Position numbers and translations under genes: made by a program. Positions 26,259 to 35,901 of a DNA stretch of 43,294 nt are shown piece after piece. The notes beneath the pieces were generated by a model that was not told where the DNA came from, made no database searches, and saw only the letters and a list, made by a program, of their open reading frames with translations. The DNA is taken from contig NZ_FNOY01000022.1 in assembly GCF_900107165.1 (NCBI RefSeq), positions 1-43,294 of the forward strand. The letters run 5' to 3'. Position 1 is the first letter of the stretch; each line of letters starts with the position of its first letter. The stretch comes from Nitrosomonas halophila (GTDB lineage: Bacteria > Pseudomonadota > Gammaproteobacteria > Burkholderiales > Nitrosomonadaceae).

Positions 26259-28991
26259 CTAACGTGGACGCGCAGGCGACGATTCTGCCGTAAATCCCAA
26301 TAGGCCACGCAGCCATTTCTCGGACTCTAGTATCACCAACAATGCCACGCCGGCAAGCACGATCTCTATTCCCTGCATAACAGCCAGCGGCCGGGTGCCG
26401 AAGAACACTTCCATGAAGGGTGCATACGTGAACATCAGCTGCAATACGAGTACCGTGGCAACCGCCATCAAAACCGGCTTCGTTCCCTTGATACCTGTCA
26501 TGGTAAACGAAGGGGCACGCAAGTAACGCACACTGAATAGATAAAACACTTCCATCGAGACCAATGTATTGACTGCAATCGTGCGCGCCTCTTCCAGCGC
26601 TGCCCCACGCATAAGCGCCAGTTCAAACATGCCGAAAATACCGATCAGAAAAAGTGTTGAAACCAGTGCAATACGCCAGATTAGGAATCCGGACAGAATG
26701 GGTTCAGACACCGGTCTGGGTGCGCGCCGCATCACATTCGGCTCAGTCGGCTCAAATGCCAATGCAAGCGCCAGTGCAACTGAACTTACCATATTCACCC
26801 ATAAAATCTGTACCGGCGTAATCGGCAGTGTGGCGCCCATGATAATTGCAGCAATCAGCGCACCCGATTCGCCCCCATTGATCGGCAACAGAAAGGTAAT
26901 TGATTTCTTGAGATTGTCGTAGACAGTACGGCCTTCTTCAATCGCGCGCTCAATCGAAGCAAAGTTATCGTCGGCCAGCACCATTTCTGCTGCCTCCTTC
27001 GCCGCCTCGGTCCCTTTCACACCCATCGCCACACCGACATCCGCCCGCTTCAGGGCGGGGGCGTCATTCACGCCATCACCGGTCATCGCCACCACTTCAT
27101 CATTTGCCTGGAGAGCCTCCACCAGTCGCAGCTTGTGCTCCGGACTCGAACGCGCAAACACGTCAACTTCAGCAACCAGTTTGCGCAGACTGGCATCATC
27201 CAGCGACTCGATATCCTTACCTTCAACCGCCTTGATGCCGTCACCAATGCCCAGCTGTTTGCCAATCGCACGCGCAGTGATCAAATGATCGCCGGTAATC
27301 ATTTTTACACGGATGCCGGCCTCCCGACAGGTTTCAACCGCGACAATCGCCTCGTCCCGCGGCGGGTCGATAATGCCGACCAAGCCGAGTAAAGTCAGGT
27401 TGTCTTCCACATCCCCGAACTGTAGGGCATGTTTATCATTATCGAAGCATTTGGTGGCGATCGCCAAAACGCGCTCACCCTGTGAAGCAAGATGATTGAT
27501 CAGCGATTCCCAGTGTTCGCGATTCAGTTCCCGATCACGGCCATTGTGGCGTTCCTTGCCACACATCAGCAACACCCGCTCCGGGGCACCCTTGACGTAG
27601 GCAAACACATGGCCATCATGGTCATGATGCAAAGTCGCCATGAAACGGTGTTCAGACTCGAATGGAATCACATCGGTGCGCGGCCGCGTTTCTTGCTCGG
27701 ATGCAGGATCGAGGCGCGCCTTCAATGCCAGCGTGATCAACGCACCCTCGGTCGGATCACCTTCCAGTTCCCAAACATCTTGATTATGCCGCAACCGAGC
27801 ATCGTTACACAGCAAACCGGCCCGTGCCAACTCTATCAGGTCGCCATGTTGATCGGGACCGGTCTCGGCATCAGCCAACAGGAAATCCCCATGGGGGGCG
27901 TAACCTACGCCAGTGACCGAAAATTGCCGATCACCACACACCACATTTTGCACCGTCATCTCGTTACGGGTAAGCGTACCTGTTTTATCGGAGCAGATGA
28001 CTGTCACCGAACCCAGAGTTTCCACCGCAGGCAACCGCCGAATGATGGCATGTCGCCCTGCCATGCGCTGCACGCCAATTGCCAGCGTGATTGTCATAAT
28101 GGCCGGGAGACCTTCCGGGATGGCGGCAACCGCGAGGCTGACTGCAGCCAGAAACATATCTGCCGCCGTATAGTCACGCAAATAAATGCCGAATGTGAAC
28201 GTGAGTGTGGCAAAAACCAGAATCGCACCCGTCAACCAATGGGCGAACTTGCCCATCTTGCGTGTCAACGGCGTTGAAATTTCTTCCACCTTCGCGATCA
28301 TCGCACTGATCCGGCCGATTTCAGTTGCCTCACCGGTGGCAATGACAACGCCAGCTGCCTGACCATAAGTGACCAGCGTACCGGAATACGCCATGGAGAG
28401 ACGGTCTCCGATCCCTGCTTCCTCCTCGACCGGATTCACATGCTTTTCCACTGGCTCGGATTCACCTGTCAACACAGCTTCATCCACTTTCAGTGTACGC
28501 ACCTCGAACAAGCGCAGATCGGCAGGCACTTTGTCACCTGACACCAGCAGCACAATATCGCCAGGCACCACCTCCTCGGCTGGAATTTCGTGGGTCTGGC
28601 CTTCTCGGCGCACGACTGCATGCGGCGACAACATTTTTCGGATTGCATCCAGCGCACGCTCCGCTTTGCCTTCCTGGATAAAACCGATGACTGAATTTAC
28701 CAGTACCACACCGAGAATAACGCCGGTATCCACCAGATGGCCGAGCATCGCCGTGACTGCCGCCGCCGCCAGCAGCACATAGATCAAAACGTTGTGAAAC
28801 TGCATCAGAAAACGTTTAAACGGTCCCCGGCGCTGCGCGGGTTTCAAGCGATTCCGGCCATATGCTTCGAGCCGGTGCGCAGCCTCTTCCTGAGTGAGTC
28901 CCCGAGGGTCACTTTTAAAGTGTTCCAGCACCTCGTTTGTCGCATGGGCGTGCCATGGTTGAGCAGATATCTTTTTCTGGTTTTGTGTCAT
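26259..28991 (-). CDS. SERCA-like P-type cation-transporting ATPase
   Basis: A 910-residue P-type ATPase of the type II family, which would expel or exchange cations such as Ca2+ across the cytoplasmic membrane. The N-terminal cation ATPase domain is followed by TGES near residue 185 (actuator), the M4 ion-site motif AIPEGLPA near 285, the phosphorylation motif DKTGTLT near 330, and [10 protein letters not shown] near 650. M5/M6 shows NGGESG and LWVNMVSS. I place the start at the ATG at 28991 because AGGA lies about 8 nt upstream; an open frame to 29060 adds 23 residues with no family match. PEGLPA in M4 is shared by Ca2+, Na+ and other type II pumps, so the ion is uncertain. A UspA-family gene lies 152 bp upstream on the same strand. 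Confidence 0.9.
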   Translation of the reverse strand: MTQNQKKISAQPWHAHATNEVLEHFKSDPRGLTQEEAAHRLEAYGRNRLKPAQRRGPFKRFLMQFHNVLIYVLLAAAAVTAMLGHLVDTGVILGVVLVNSVIGFIQEGKAERALDAIRKMLSPHAVVRREGQTHEIPAEEVVPGDIVLLVSGDKVPADLRLFEVRTLKVDEAVLTGESEPVEKHVNPVEEEAGIGDRLSMAYSGTLVTYGQAAGVVIATGEATEIGRISAMIAKVEEISTPLTRKMGKFAHWLTGAILVFATLTFTFGIYLRDYTAADMFLAAVSLAVAAIPEGLPAIMTITLAIGVQRMAGRHAIIRRLPAVETLGSVTVICSDKTGTLTRNEMTVQNVVCGDRQFSVTGVGYAPHGDFLLADAETGPDQHGDLIELARAGLLCNDARLRHNQDVWELEGDPTEGALITLALKARLDPASEQETRPRTDVIPFESEHRFMATLHHDHDGHVFAYVKGAPERVLLMCGKERHNGRDRELNREHWESLINHLASQGERVLAIATKCFDNDKHALQFGDVEDNLTLLGLVGIIDPPRDEAIVAVETCREAGIRVKMITGDHLITARAIGKQLGIGDGIKAVEGKDIESLDDASLRKLVAEVDVFARSSPEHKLRLVEALQANDEVVAMTGDGVNDAPALKRADVGVAMGVKGTEAAKEAAEMVLADDNFASIERAIEEGRTVYDNLKKSITFLLPINGGESGALIAAIIMGATLPITPVQILWVNMVSSVALALALAFEPTEPNVMRRAPRPVSEPILSGFLIWRIALVSTLFLIGIFGMFELALMRGAALEEARTIAVNTLVSMEVFYLFSVRYLRAPSFTMTGIKGTKPVLMAVATVLVLQLMFTYAPFMEVFFGTRPLAVMQGIEIVLAGVALLVILESEKWLRGLLGFTAESSPARPR

Positions 28992-29143
28992 GGAAAAGTC
29001 CTGATTTGGCTTGGAATTGTTAATCAATGTCGGCACGAAATTCTGGCTGGTCTCGATCAACCAAGATATTCAGTTTCTATCGCGCCCCTGCCCAGATCAA
29101 TAGTCTTATTACGTTCTAATTTCTGCCATCCTGTCAACAAGCA

Positions 29144-29590
29144 TCAATGCTCCTGGCCACGAATCAGCAAGACGGGAATCGGTGCAATCCGCACCAAACC
29201 TTCTGCCACACTGCCAAGCAACAACCGGCTAAAGCCTGTATGACCATGTGTGCCGATAACGATCAAATCAGCCTGCCAGCGCTCGGCTTCGGCTACCAGC
29301 AGTTGCGCAACGCGCTCCTTGCTCGCCTGAATTATCCTGGTTTCAGCCTCCAGGCCAACTTCTTTGACGAGCATTTCGGCTTCGGTGAGTATCTTTTCCC
29401 CACAGCTACGAACTGTTCTCTGCAATTCTTCGTAACTGATATAGTCTTTGCTAATTAGATAAACGATGTCCTCATAAACATGCACGAGTTCCAGTTGGGA
29501 ACCTAGCAGTTGCGCCAATTTGACCGCTTCTTGCACAGCACGGTTTGAAGTTGGACTACCGTCAACTGGAACCAGGATTTTTTGGTACAT
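29144..29590 (-). CDS. Universal stress protein, UspA family
   Basis: A 148-residue single-domain Usp. The N-terminus MYQKILVPVDGSPTSNRAV is standard and the ATP-binding signature GTHGHTGFSRLLLGSVAEG (G-2x-G-9x-G-S) lies near residue 114-133, so it probably binds ATP. The ATG is preceded by AGGAG with 6 nt spacing. It sits upstream of the P-type ATPase on the same strand and may respond to the same stress. Confidence 0.92.
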   Translation of the reverse strand: MYQKILVPVDGSPTSNRAVQEAVKLAQLLGSQLELVHVYEDIVYLISKDYISYEELQRTVRSCGEKILTEAEMLVKEVGLEAETRIIQASKERVAQLLVAEAERWQADLIVIGTHGHTGFSRLLLGSVAEGLVRIAPIPVLLIRGQEH

Positions 29591-29815
29591 AACATCTCCT
29601 GAAATTTTTTAATTGAATATCTATCCGTTTTGCATGTTCATTCTAATCTTAGGAGTCGCTCATAAATAACTGTAACACTCATTCCTTCACGGCTCCTTAT
29701 CATTGCTGCTGCGCACATGAACTGCCTCGCTTTTATGACATGATCAAACAGCTTCTCGACCACAACCGGAAGGTGCGCAAGCGTACCCGAAAACAATAAC
29801 TATAAAGCGGCCAAT

Positions 29816-31609
29816 TTATTTCCCGCGCATGAACATCTTATCCAGTTCGGCAAGACTGATTTCAAACCAGGTTGGCCGGCCGTGATTGCATTGATCGGAA
29901 CGCTCGGTCGCCTCCATTTTACGGAGCAGTTCATTCATTTCGGTGATTGTCATGGCTCGATTGGCGCGTACGGCACCATGGCAGGCCATGGTGGCCAACA
30001 GCTCGTTACGGCGGGCCGAAAGCAACTGATCCGGGTTCCCGTCCCTGATTTCATTCAGTATCTCACGCACCAGTTTTTCGATATCCGCATGCTGCAATAT
30101 AGCCGGGACTGCACGCACGACCAGCGTCGTTGCCGAGAGCGCAGCTAATTCCAGCCCCAGTTTCTGCAAGGCCGCCTGGTTCTCCTCAACCGTGGCAATA
30201 TCCAGGCTATCTGCATGAAATGTGACCGGTATCAACAACCTCTGTGTGGGCAGCGCCTGCTGGTCCATTTTCGATTTAAGCGCTTCATAGACAATTCTTT
30301 CATGGGCGGCATGCATGTCGACAATGACCAGGCCCCGCGCATTTTGAGCCAGGATATATATGCCATGCAGCTGCCCCAAGGCAAAACCCAATGGCGGAAG
30401 ATTTGCCGAGGATTCCCCCGGCGCGGGCTGGCCAGGGTCAGATGGCCTGCGGGCTTCATCACCAAACAGAACCTGATAAAAGGAGGAAGGCTGCGCAAGC
30501 GCATTGGACGGCAGATTCGACTGCCGGAGATAACCCGCACCGGCATGACCCTGATGATCTGGCGGCCGGATTGCGGCAGAAGACGGCTCGGGTGAAGCGG
30601 TTTGCTGTGCCTTGATCGCACTGCGTGGGGAGGCCAAAGCCTTGCTCACACCATGATAGATAAACTGGTGCACTGCGCGCCCATCACGAAAACGCACCTC
30701 GGTTTTGGTCGGATGGACATTGACATCGACCGACTCTGGATCGACATCGAGATGCAGGACAAACGCCGGATGGCGATCCAAATGCAGCACATCACGGTAA
30801 GCTTCCCGCAGGGCGTGGGCAATCAGCTTATCCCTGACAAAGCGGCCGTTGACAAAAAAGTATTGCATATCGCGCGTGGCGCGTGAGTAGGCCGGCAACG
30901 CAAGCATGCCCTGCAAGCCAATGCCTGCCGAACATTCACTCACCCAGGTCGCGGCTTGCGCAAATTCTTCGCTCAACACCTCACGCACACGCCGTTCGAC
31001 CGCCATCGCTTGCCAGTGACTGCGCAATTTGCCGTTATGCCGCAGGGTGAAAGCAATGCCAGCATGAGACAATGCCATGCGCCGGAATACTTCTTCACAA
31101 TGCGCAAATTCGGTCGCCTCGGTTTTGAGAAATTTGCGACGTGCTGGCAAGTTAAAGAAAAGATCGCGAATTTCCAGAGTCGTACCAGCCGGATGAGAAG
31201 CCGGCTCAGGCTGAGAAATCTGCCCGCCTTCTGCCTGGATCTGCCAGGCATGTTGTGCACCCGATCGCTGACTGATGAGCTGCAAATATGAAACGGAGGC
31301 GATACTGGCCAGACCTTCTCCCCGAAAACCCAGGCTGGTAATTTTCTGCAAATCCGCCTGATTGCTGATCTTGCTGGTTGCGTGACGCATGAGAGCCAGC
31401 GACAGCTCGTCGCTGGGAATTCCCACGCCATTGTCACTGACGCGAATCTGCTTGAGTCCCCCTTGTGCAATCGTTACCGCAATATCGGTTGCACCGGCAT
31501 CGATGGCATTCTCCAGGAGCTCTTTCAGCACAGAAGCTGGACGCTCGATCACCTCCCCAGCTGCAATTTGATTGATCAGACCATCTGGAAGCAGTTTGAT
31601 TGCGCTCAT
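29816..31609 (-). CDS. mutL: MutL, DNA mismatch repair protein with endonuclease motif
   Basis: A 597-residue MutL, which links mismatch recognition by MutS to strand incision. The N-terminal GHKL ATPase shows LPDGLINQIAAGEVIERPAS, DNGVGI and GFRGEGLASI. The C-terminal dimerisation domain has DMHAAHERIVYE near residue 440, matching the DQHA(X)2E(X)4E endonuclease motif, together with ACHGAVRAN and CNHGRP near the end. These features are those of MutL from bacteria lacking MutH, unlike E. coli MutL. I chose the ATG at 31609, 5 nt after GGAGGTG, over an overlapping GTG two codons upstream. No mutS is in the window. Confidence 0.93.
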   Translation of the reverse strand: MSAIKLLPDGLINQIAAGEVIERPASVLKELLENAIDAGATDIAVTIAQGGLKQIRVSDNGVGIPSDELSLALMRHATSKISNQADLQKITSLGFRGEGLASIASVSYLQLISQRSGAQHAWQIQAEGGQISQPEPASHPAGTTLEIRDLFFNLPARRKFLKTEATEFAHCEEVFRRMALSHAGIAFTLRHNGKLRSHWQAMAVERRVREVLSEEFAQAATWVSECSAGIGLQGMLALPAYSRATRDMQYFFVNGRFVRDKLIAHALREAYRDVLHLDRHPAFVLHLDVDPESVDVNVHPTKTEVRFRDGRAVHQFIYHGVSKALASPRSAIKAQQTASPEPSSAAIRPPDHQGHAGAGYLRQSNLPSNALAQPSSFYQVLFGDEARRPSDPGQPAPGESSANLPPLGFALGQLHGIYILAQNARGLVIVDMHAAHERIVYEALKSKMDQQALPTQRLLIPVTFHADSLDIATVEENQAALQKLGLELAALSATTLVVRAVPAILQHADIEKLVREILNEIRDGNPDQLLSARRNELLATMACHGAVRANRAMTITEMNELLRKMEATERSDQCNHGRPTWFEISLAELDKMFMRGK

Positions 31610-31849
31610 CTCCACCTCCGTTCAACCATCCGTTCATGCCTTGGAAATATCAAAATCAACCTTTCCCTATTTCAACATAAAATCCTGCATCGCCCGCCCG
31701 GTTACGCCTGTAATGACCAAGATGCGCATCCTGCCTGTTCATGCTGAAATCGAACCGCAACCAGTACGATTGCCATCAGCTTTGATTGATTCAATGATTA
31801 TACTCGCCTGAAGTTATGGTACGCTTAAAGCCAAGGGTATGTTACCTAG

Positions 31850-32011
31850 GAGACTGCTCGAGAATAATAGACTGATCTACTGCGGACGAACCTGCCAGGC
31901 GGGATTTTTCGATCCTTTTCGTTGAATAGAACCACTATTCGCCTCAAATGAACGAAAAATCCCGCTCAGCCAGCTTCGCCCTCGCTACGATCGCTATTCT
32001 CGGACAGCTTC
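31850..32011 (-). mobile_element. MITE-like element family A, copy 2
   Basis: A 162-bp copy in the opposite orientation to copy 1, highly similar to it throughout. It is flanked on both sides by CTAG (31846-31849 and 32012-32015), consistent with a 4-bp target duplication like that of the IS5 group. One end carries changes (GAGACTGCTCGAG in place of GAGGCTGTCCGAG). Confidence 0.85.
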
Positions 32012-32168
32012 CTAGCCGGGAGTAAGCCGGACAAAGGAGATGCTGATCAGCAAGTGAAAAAAGCCATGCTTTAGGTTGCCAGAGGCAACAATCATCGCGC
32101 TACCGAAACCAAAGCCAGAGCCAAAAAGCTGATCCATTCACCCCCAATCCGGCAAATTCCTCAATGCG

Positions 32169-32196
32169 CCGGCATCATGCCTCTATTTGATGCCGG
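32169..32196 (+). repeat. 9-bp inverted repeat in the rpiA leader
   Basis: CCGGCATCA (32169-32177) and TGATGCCGG (32188-32196) form a perfect stem with a 10-nt loop, ending 27 nt before the rpiA ATG. No Shine-Dalgarno is obvious before rpiA, so an mRNA hairpin here could influence translation; a hairpin-type terminator of upstream transcription is also possible. Confidence 0.4.
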
Positions 32197-32223
32197 GTTT
32201 CCGGAATTAGCCATAAAATTATC

Positions 32224-32883
32224 ATGACACAAGACGAACAAAAACTGGCGGTTGCTCAGGCCGCCATACAACATGTGCCGGTTGGCAGCGTGATCGGCGT
32301 CGGCACTGGTTCAACAGCCAATCTTTTTATTGACGAGCTGGCCAAGATCAAGCATAAAATCGAAGGCGCGGTAGCCAGCTCCGAAGCGACTACTGAGCGT
32401 CTCAGAAAGCACGGGATCGAAGTCCTGGACCTCAACTCCGTCACGGATTTGCCGGTCTATGTGGACGGCGCAGATGAAATCACCCGTCACTTGCATATGA
32501 TCAAAGGAGGCGGTGGCGCCTTGACGCGCGAGAAAATTGTAGCCGCGGTTGCCAGAAAGTTCATTTGTATTGCCGATCAAACCAAACTGGTCGACATATT
32601 GGGAAAATTCCCCCTGCCTGTTGAGGTCATACCGATGGCGCGCAGTTATGTCGCACGTGAAATTGCATTACTGGGCGGACAGCCGGCATTGCGCCAAGGA
32701 TTCAAAACCGATAACGGAAACGTCATCCTGGATGTGCATAATCTGCATATCATGAACCCCGTCGAGCTGGAAACCACGCTCAACCAACTGACGGGCGTTG
32801 TAACCAATGGATTGTTTGCCAGAAGAGGTGCCAATCTATTGCTGCTGGGCACCGATCACGGCGTGGAAACCATCACGGTCTGA
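32224..32883 (+). CDS. rpiA: RpiA, ribose-5-phosphate isomerase A
   Basis: A 219-residue isomerase interconverting ribulose 5-phosphate and ribose 5-phosphate in the pentose phosphate and Calvin routes. Conserved loops are [15 protein letters not shown] (residues 21-35), the DGADEI motif near 82-87, and [14 protein letters not shown] near 95-108, which hold the catalytic Asp, Lys and Glu residues. Length is standard. The ATG start has no clear ribosome-binding site, but the N-terminus [14 protein letters not shown] agrees with the family. It precedes phoU by 152 bp. Confidence 0.94.
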   Translation: MTQDEQKLAVAQAAIQHVPVGSVIGVGTGSTANLFIDELAKIKHKIEGAVASSEATTERLRKHGIEVLDLNSVTDLPVYVDGADEITRHLHMIKGGGGALTREKIVAAVARKFICIADQTKLVDILGKFPLPVEVIPMARSYVAREIALLGGQPALRQGFKTDNGNVILDVHNLHIMNPVELETTLNQLTGVVTNGLFARRGANLLLLGTDHGVETITV

Positions 32884-33035
32884 CCGGCTGTTGAACATGC
32901 ATGGCAGCGAAACGAGCAGATTGCACGCTTCGCTGTCCTGATCCACACGCATCTTCCTGTTACAGCGCCCTTTGCAATAAAAGTATCATCATTCAGACAT
33001 AAAATCGCATAATCGCTTCTCTGCAGGATCCCAAA

Positions 33036-33743
33036 ATGAACCACAAAGAGCATATTTCAAAAAAATTCGACGCCGACCTAGAAGATGTTCGCACACGTGT
33101 ATTACAAATGGGAGGGCTGGTTGAAGAACAGATCGAGCGCGCCGTCGAGGCATTGACTGAAGGTAATGAACACATGATCGAACAGGTGATCGACAACGAT
33201 CATCGTGTCAACGCCATGGAAGTCAAAATCGATGAGCTCTGTTGCCAAATCATCGCACGCAGACAACCTGCTGCCGGTGATCTGCGCATGATCATGACCG
33301 TGATCAATACCATCACCGACCTGGAACGAATGGGGGATGAAGCCGCAAAAATCGCGCGTATGGCGAAGCTGATTTATTCTGCCGACCGCATGTACGTCCC
33401 GCGCTTTGTTGAAATCAAGCATATCGCCAACATCGCTATCAACATGTTGCACAAGGCGCTCGACGCTTTCGCCCGGCTGGATCCGAATGCGTCGGCAGAA
33501 ATTGTGCGTCAGGATGAACAGGTGGATGAAGAATTCCGCTCGATTATTCGCCAACTGATCACTTTCATGATGGAAGATCCCCGCAAGATCTCTACCGCGA
33601 TCGAAATTCTTTTTGCGGCCAAGGCAATCGAACGGATCGGCGATCATGCAAAGAACATGTCTGAATACGTGGTTTACATGGTAAAAGGCAAGGATGTACG
33701 CCATGTCACAGCAGATGAACTCGAACATGAAATAAGAAAATAA
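33036..33743 (+). CDS. phoU: PhoU, phosphate signalling/transport regulator
   Basis: A 235-residue two-lobe helical-bundle protein that moderates Pst phosphate uptake and PhoR signalling. Metal-binding patterns occur in both lobes: TDLERMGDEAAKIA near residue 92-105 and AIERIGDHAKNMSEYV near 195-210. The ATG has AGGA about 9 nt upstream. It is 31 bp from ppx on the same strand, suggesting a phoU-ppx operon for phosphate and polyphosphate control. No pst genes are in the window. Confidence 0.93.
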   Translation: MNHKEHISKKFDADLEDVRTRVLQMGGLVEEQIERAVEALTEGNEHMIEQVIDNDHRVNAMEVKIDELCCQIIARRQPAAGDLRMIMTVINTITDLERMGDEAAKIARMAKLIYSADRMYVPRFVEIKHIANIAINMLHKALDAFARLDPNASAEIVRQDEQVDEEFRSIIRQLITFMMEDPRKISTAIEILFAAKAIERIGDHAKNMSEYVVYMVKGKDVRHVTADELEHEIRK

Positions 33744-33774
33744 AACCTCCTTTACAGATCACAAGCCGACAGCC

Positions 33775-35295
33775 ATGCATGAATACTCAACGCTTGCCGC
33801 AGTTGATCTAGGTTCCAACAGCTTTCACTTGCAAGTGGCACGGGTCGTGGACAAGCAGCTTTACCCACTGGACAGTCTGAAAGAAATGGTACAGCTTGCG
33901 GCTGGCCTCTCCGCCGACGAAATGCTCGATGAAGCGTCCCAGAGTCGTGCAATTGTCTGCCTTGAACGCTTTGGGGAGCGCTTGCGCGGTTTTCCGCTAC
34001 ATGCGGTTCGGGTGGTCGGGACAAATTCGCTGCGCGTTGCCAGAAATGCAGCCAGCTTTCTCGACAAAGCTGAGCAGGCACTGGGCTTTCCAATTGAAAT
34101 CATCGCCGGTCATGAGGAAGCGCGCCTCATTTACCTGGGTGTGGCGCATAGCCTGCCGGCCGCCGATAACAACCGGTTTGTCATCGATATCGGCGGAGGC
34201 TCGACCGAACTCATTGTCGGCAACCGACTGGAATCCAGAAAACTGGAAAGCCTTTATTTCGGCTGTATCAATCATAGCCAGCGATTCTTTCCTGATGGAA
34301 AAATCACCAAAGGCGCGATGAAGCGCGCGGAGCTCGCTGCACGGACAGAACTGCAAGCGGTCTCAGCCGAATTCTCTTCCACCCACTGGCAGGAGGCCTA
34401 TGGCGCATCCGGTACCGCCCGCGCGATCGCCCGCATTCTCATGCTGAACAACTATCAAGAAAATGCCGACGACGAATCCATTACACCCGCTGGACTGGAA
34501 AGGCTGCGCGAAACGCTGATCAAAATCGGTGATGCCAGGAAGCTCAGCCTCAACGGATTGAATCCCAGGCGCAAACAAGTGATTGCGGGTGGATTTGCCA
34601 TCCTGTCAGCAGCCTTCACCGAACTGCGCATCGAGCGCATGGCAGTCACGACCGGCGCGCTCCGCCTGGGTGTGCTCTACGACATGCTGGGCCGCTTCCA
34701 CAAGGAAGACATGCGGGAAGTATCCGTGCAGGAATTTATGCAACGCTATCGGATCGATCCGGTTCAGGCTGCCCGCATCGAATCGCTGGCGATCTTTTTC
34801 GGCAAGCAGCTGTTGGCCCATCATACCGACCAAGAAGAAGCGGAAGATGCCCTGAAACTGCTTGCCTGGGCAGCTCGACTGCATGAAATCGGCATTTCAG
34901 TCGCGCATACCAGCTATCACAAACATTCGGCCTATATTCTTGACAATGCTGATATCCCCGGCTTTTCCAGGATGGAACAAAGACAGCTTAGCCAGCTGGT
35001 ACTTTCACACCAGGGCTCACTGACCAAAGTCAGGGATTTTCTCTCTGATCCCATTGATCTCTCCCGCTCGATCGCCTTGCGATTAGCGGCCATATTCCAC
35101 CGCAGCCGCACACATATTGACCTGCCTGAAATGTCATTATCGATTGACAACCCATGCTGCCGGCTATGCATTCCACAATCATGGCTGGAATGCAACCCAT
35201 TGACCGAGACCCTGCTGAGCAACGAAACCGAGGCATGGTCCAAGGTCGACATCGATTTCCGCATTGAGGATCCTTCCGGCAGGGAACCTGCCTGA
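33775..35295 (+). CDS. ppx: Ppx/GppA-type exopolyphosphatase
   Basis: A 506-residue enzyme of the ASKHA fold that removes terminal phosphate from polyphosphate (or pppGpp). Phosphate loops are AAVDLGSNSFHLQVARV at residues 8-24 and VIDIGGGSTELIVG near 136-149; EEARLIYLGVA near 115 carries the catalytic Glu, and EAYGASGTARAI near 205 is also typical. The C-terminal HD-like helical domain (ARLHEIGISVAHTSYHKHSA near 365-385) favours Ppx over the shorter GppA. It lies directly after phoU. Family A element copy 3 begins 15 bp after its stop. Confidence 0.92.
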   Translation: MHEYSTLAAVDLGSNSFHLQVARVVDKQLYPLDSLKEMVQLAAGLSADEMLDEASQSRAIVCLERFGERLRGFPLHAVRVVGTNSLRVARNAASFLDKAEQALGFPIEIIAGHEEARLIYLGVAHSLPAADNNRFVIDIGGGSTELIVGNRLESRKLESLYFGCINHSQRFFPDGKITKGAMKRAELAARTELQAVSAEFSSTHWQEAYGASGTARAIARILMLNNYQENADDESITPAGLERLRETLIKIGDARKLSLNGLNPRRKQVIAGGFAILSAAFTELRIERMAVTTGALRLGVLYDMLGRFHKEDMREVSVQEFMQRYRIDPVQAARIESLAIFFGKQLLAHHTDQEEAEDALKLLAWAARLHEIGISVAHTSYHKHSAYILDNADIPGFSRMEQRQLSQLVLSHQGSLTKVRDFLSDPIDLSRSIALRLAAIFHRSRTHIDLPEMSLSIDNPCCRLCIPQSWLECNPLTETLLSNETEAWSKVDIDFRIEDPSGREPA

Positions 35296-35310
35296 TCCCA
35301 CAAAAGCTAG

Positions 35311-35739
35311 GAGGCTGTCCGAGAATAGCGATCGTAGCAAGGGCGAGGCTGGTTGAGCGGGATTTTTCGATCATTAGGGCTCGTTAATGAATAACTTGAG
35401 CATACGCTGGGGTCGCTTTTGGCGCAGACCAAGGCGCAAGGCACGCCGTTGTGTCATTCACAACAAGTGGCTTGCAACGCCGGTATGCGCCAAAAGCGAC
35501 CCCAGCCCGAAGGGTTGTTGCGTATTCGGGCATCTGCGGCGTTGCGAGGCTTGCGAATGGAATAACCATTCGGCTTCGCCTCGCGCCTTGCATCTTTCCC
35601 GAATACGTAACAACGTATGCCCAAGTTATTCATTAACGAGCCCTAAGAGGTGAATAGTGGTTCTATTTAACGAAAAGGATCGGAAAATCCAGCCAGCCAG
35701 AATCGTCCGCAGTAGATCAGTCTATTCTCGGACAGCCTC
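35311..35739 (+). mobile_element. MITE-like element family A, copy 3, interrupted by family B
   Basis: Ends are identical to copy 1 and it is flanked on both sides by CTAG (35307-35310 and 35740-35743), fitting a 4-bp target duplication. At 35376-35644 it is split by a 269-bp family B element. Removing that leaves 160 bp, the normal size of family A. The order of events is clear: A inserted first, B second. Confidence 0.85.
35376..35644 (+). mobile_element. MITE-like element family B, copy 1 (269 bp)
   Basis: Bounded by 31-bp inverted ends (35376-35406 against 35614-35644; one mismatch) starting AGGGCTCGTTAATGAATAAC. Inside are two more long hairpins: 35407-35426 with 35486-35505 (20-bp perfect arms, CTGGGGTCGC... 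/ ...GCGACCCCAG) and 35514-35530 with 35598-35614 (17-bp arms, one mismatch). Nearly the full length can therefore pair as a Y-shaped three-stem structure. Short open frames cross it in several frames but have no recognisable protein. It is in the same orientation as copy 2, about 97% identical. Confidence 0.85.
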
Positions 35740-35743
35740 CTAG

Positions 35744-35901
35744 CACTCCGTTCCGTCAATTAGCTTACAAATGAAATCGATGGATTCGCCTGCCAGGCTA
35801 GGCGCAAACCGCAGTCATAGCCGTAGCTATGGCGAGGATTTGCAACAACGCATGACAGGCGAAGGCACGATTTCATGTAAGCGGTTTGGCGGAACGGAGT
35901 G
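35744..35901. mobile_element. MITE-like element family C (158 bp)
   Basis: Ends are CACTCCGTTCCG and its complement CGGAACGGAGTG. CTAG occurs on each side (35740-35743 and 35902-35905), the left one shared with family A copy 3. Further complementary stretches inside (GCTTAC...ATGAAATCG with CGATTTCAT...GTAAGC; TTCGCCTG with CAGGCGAA; a central CATAGC...GCTATG) let the element form one long hairpin. It abuts the TAG stop codon of pilE, which is part of the right-hand CTAG. Confidence 0.8.

Larger units (their letters stand above)
31616..32223. other. Intergenic gap between mutL and rpiA
   Basis: This 608-bp divergent stretch contains family A copy 2 in the middle and a 9-bp inverted repeat near rpiA. 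Outside these I see no gene; the small open frames have no recognisable product. Confidence 0.5.

Noticed and set aside
27492..28277. 261-codon open frame on the plus strand
   Set aside because: Antisense to the P-type ATPase gene; no domain seen.
35384..35653. Open frames of 60-88 codons on both strands of the family B element, repeated at 36385-36801
   Set aside because: They follow palindromic DNA, exist in many frames at once, look alike in both copies only because the DNA is near-identical, and have no ribosome site or recognisable domain.
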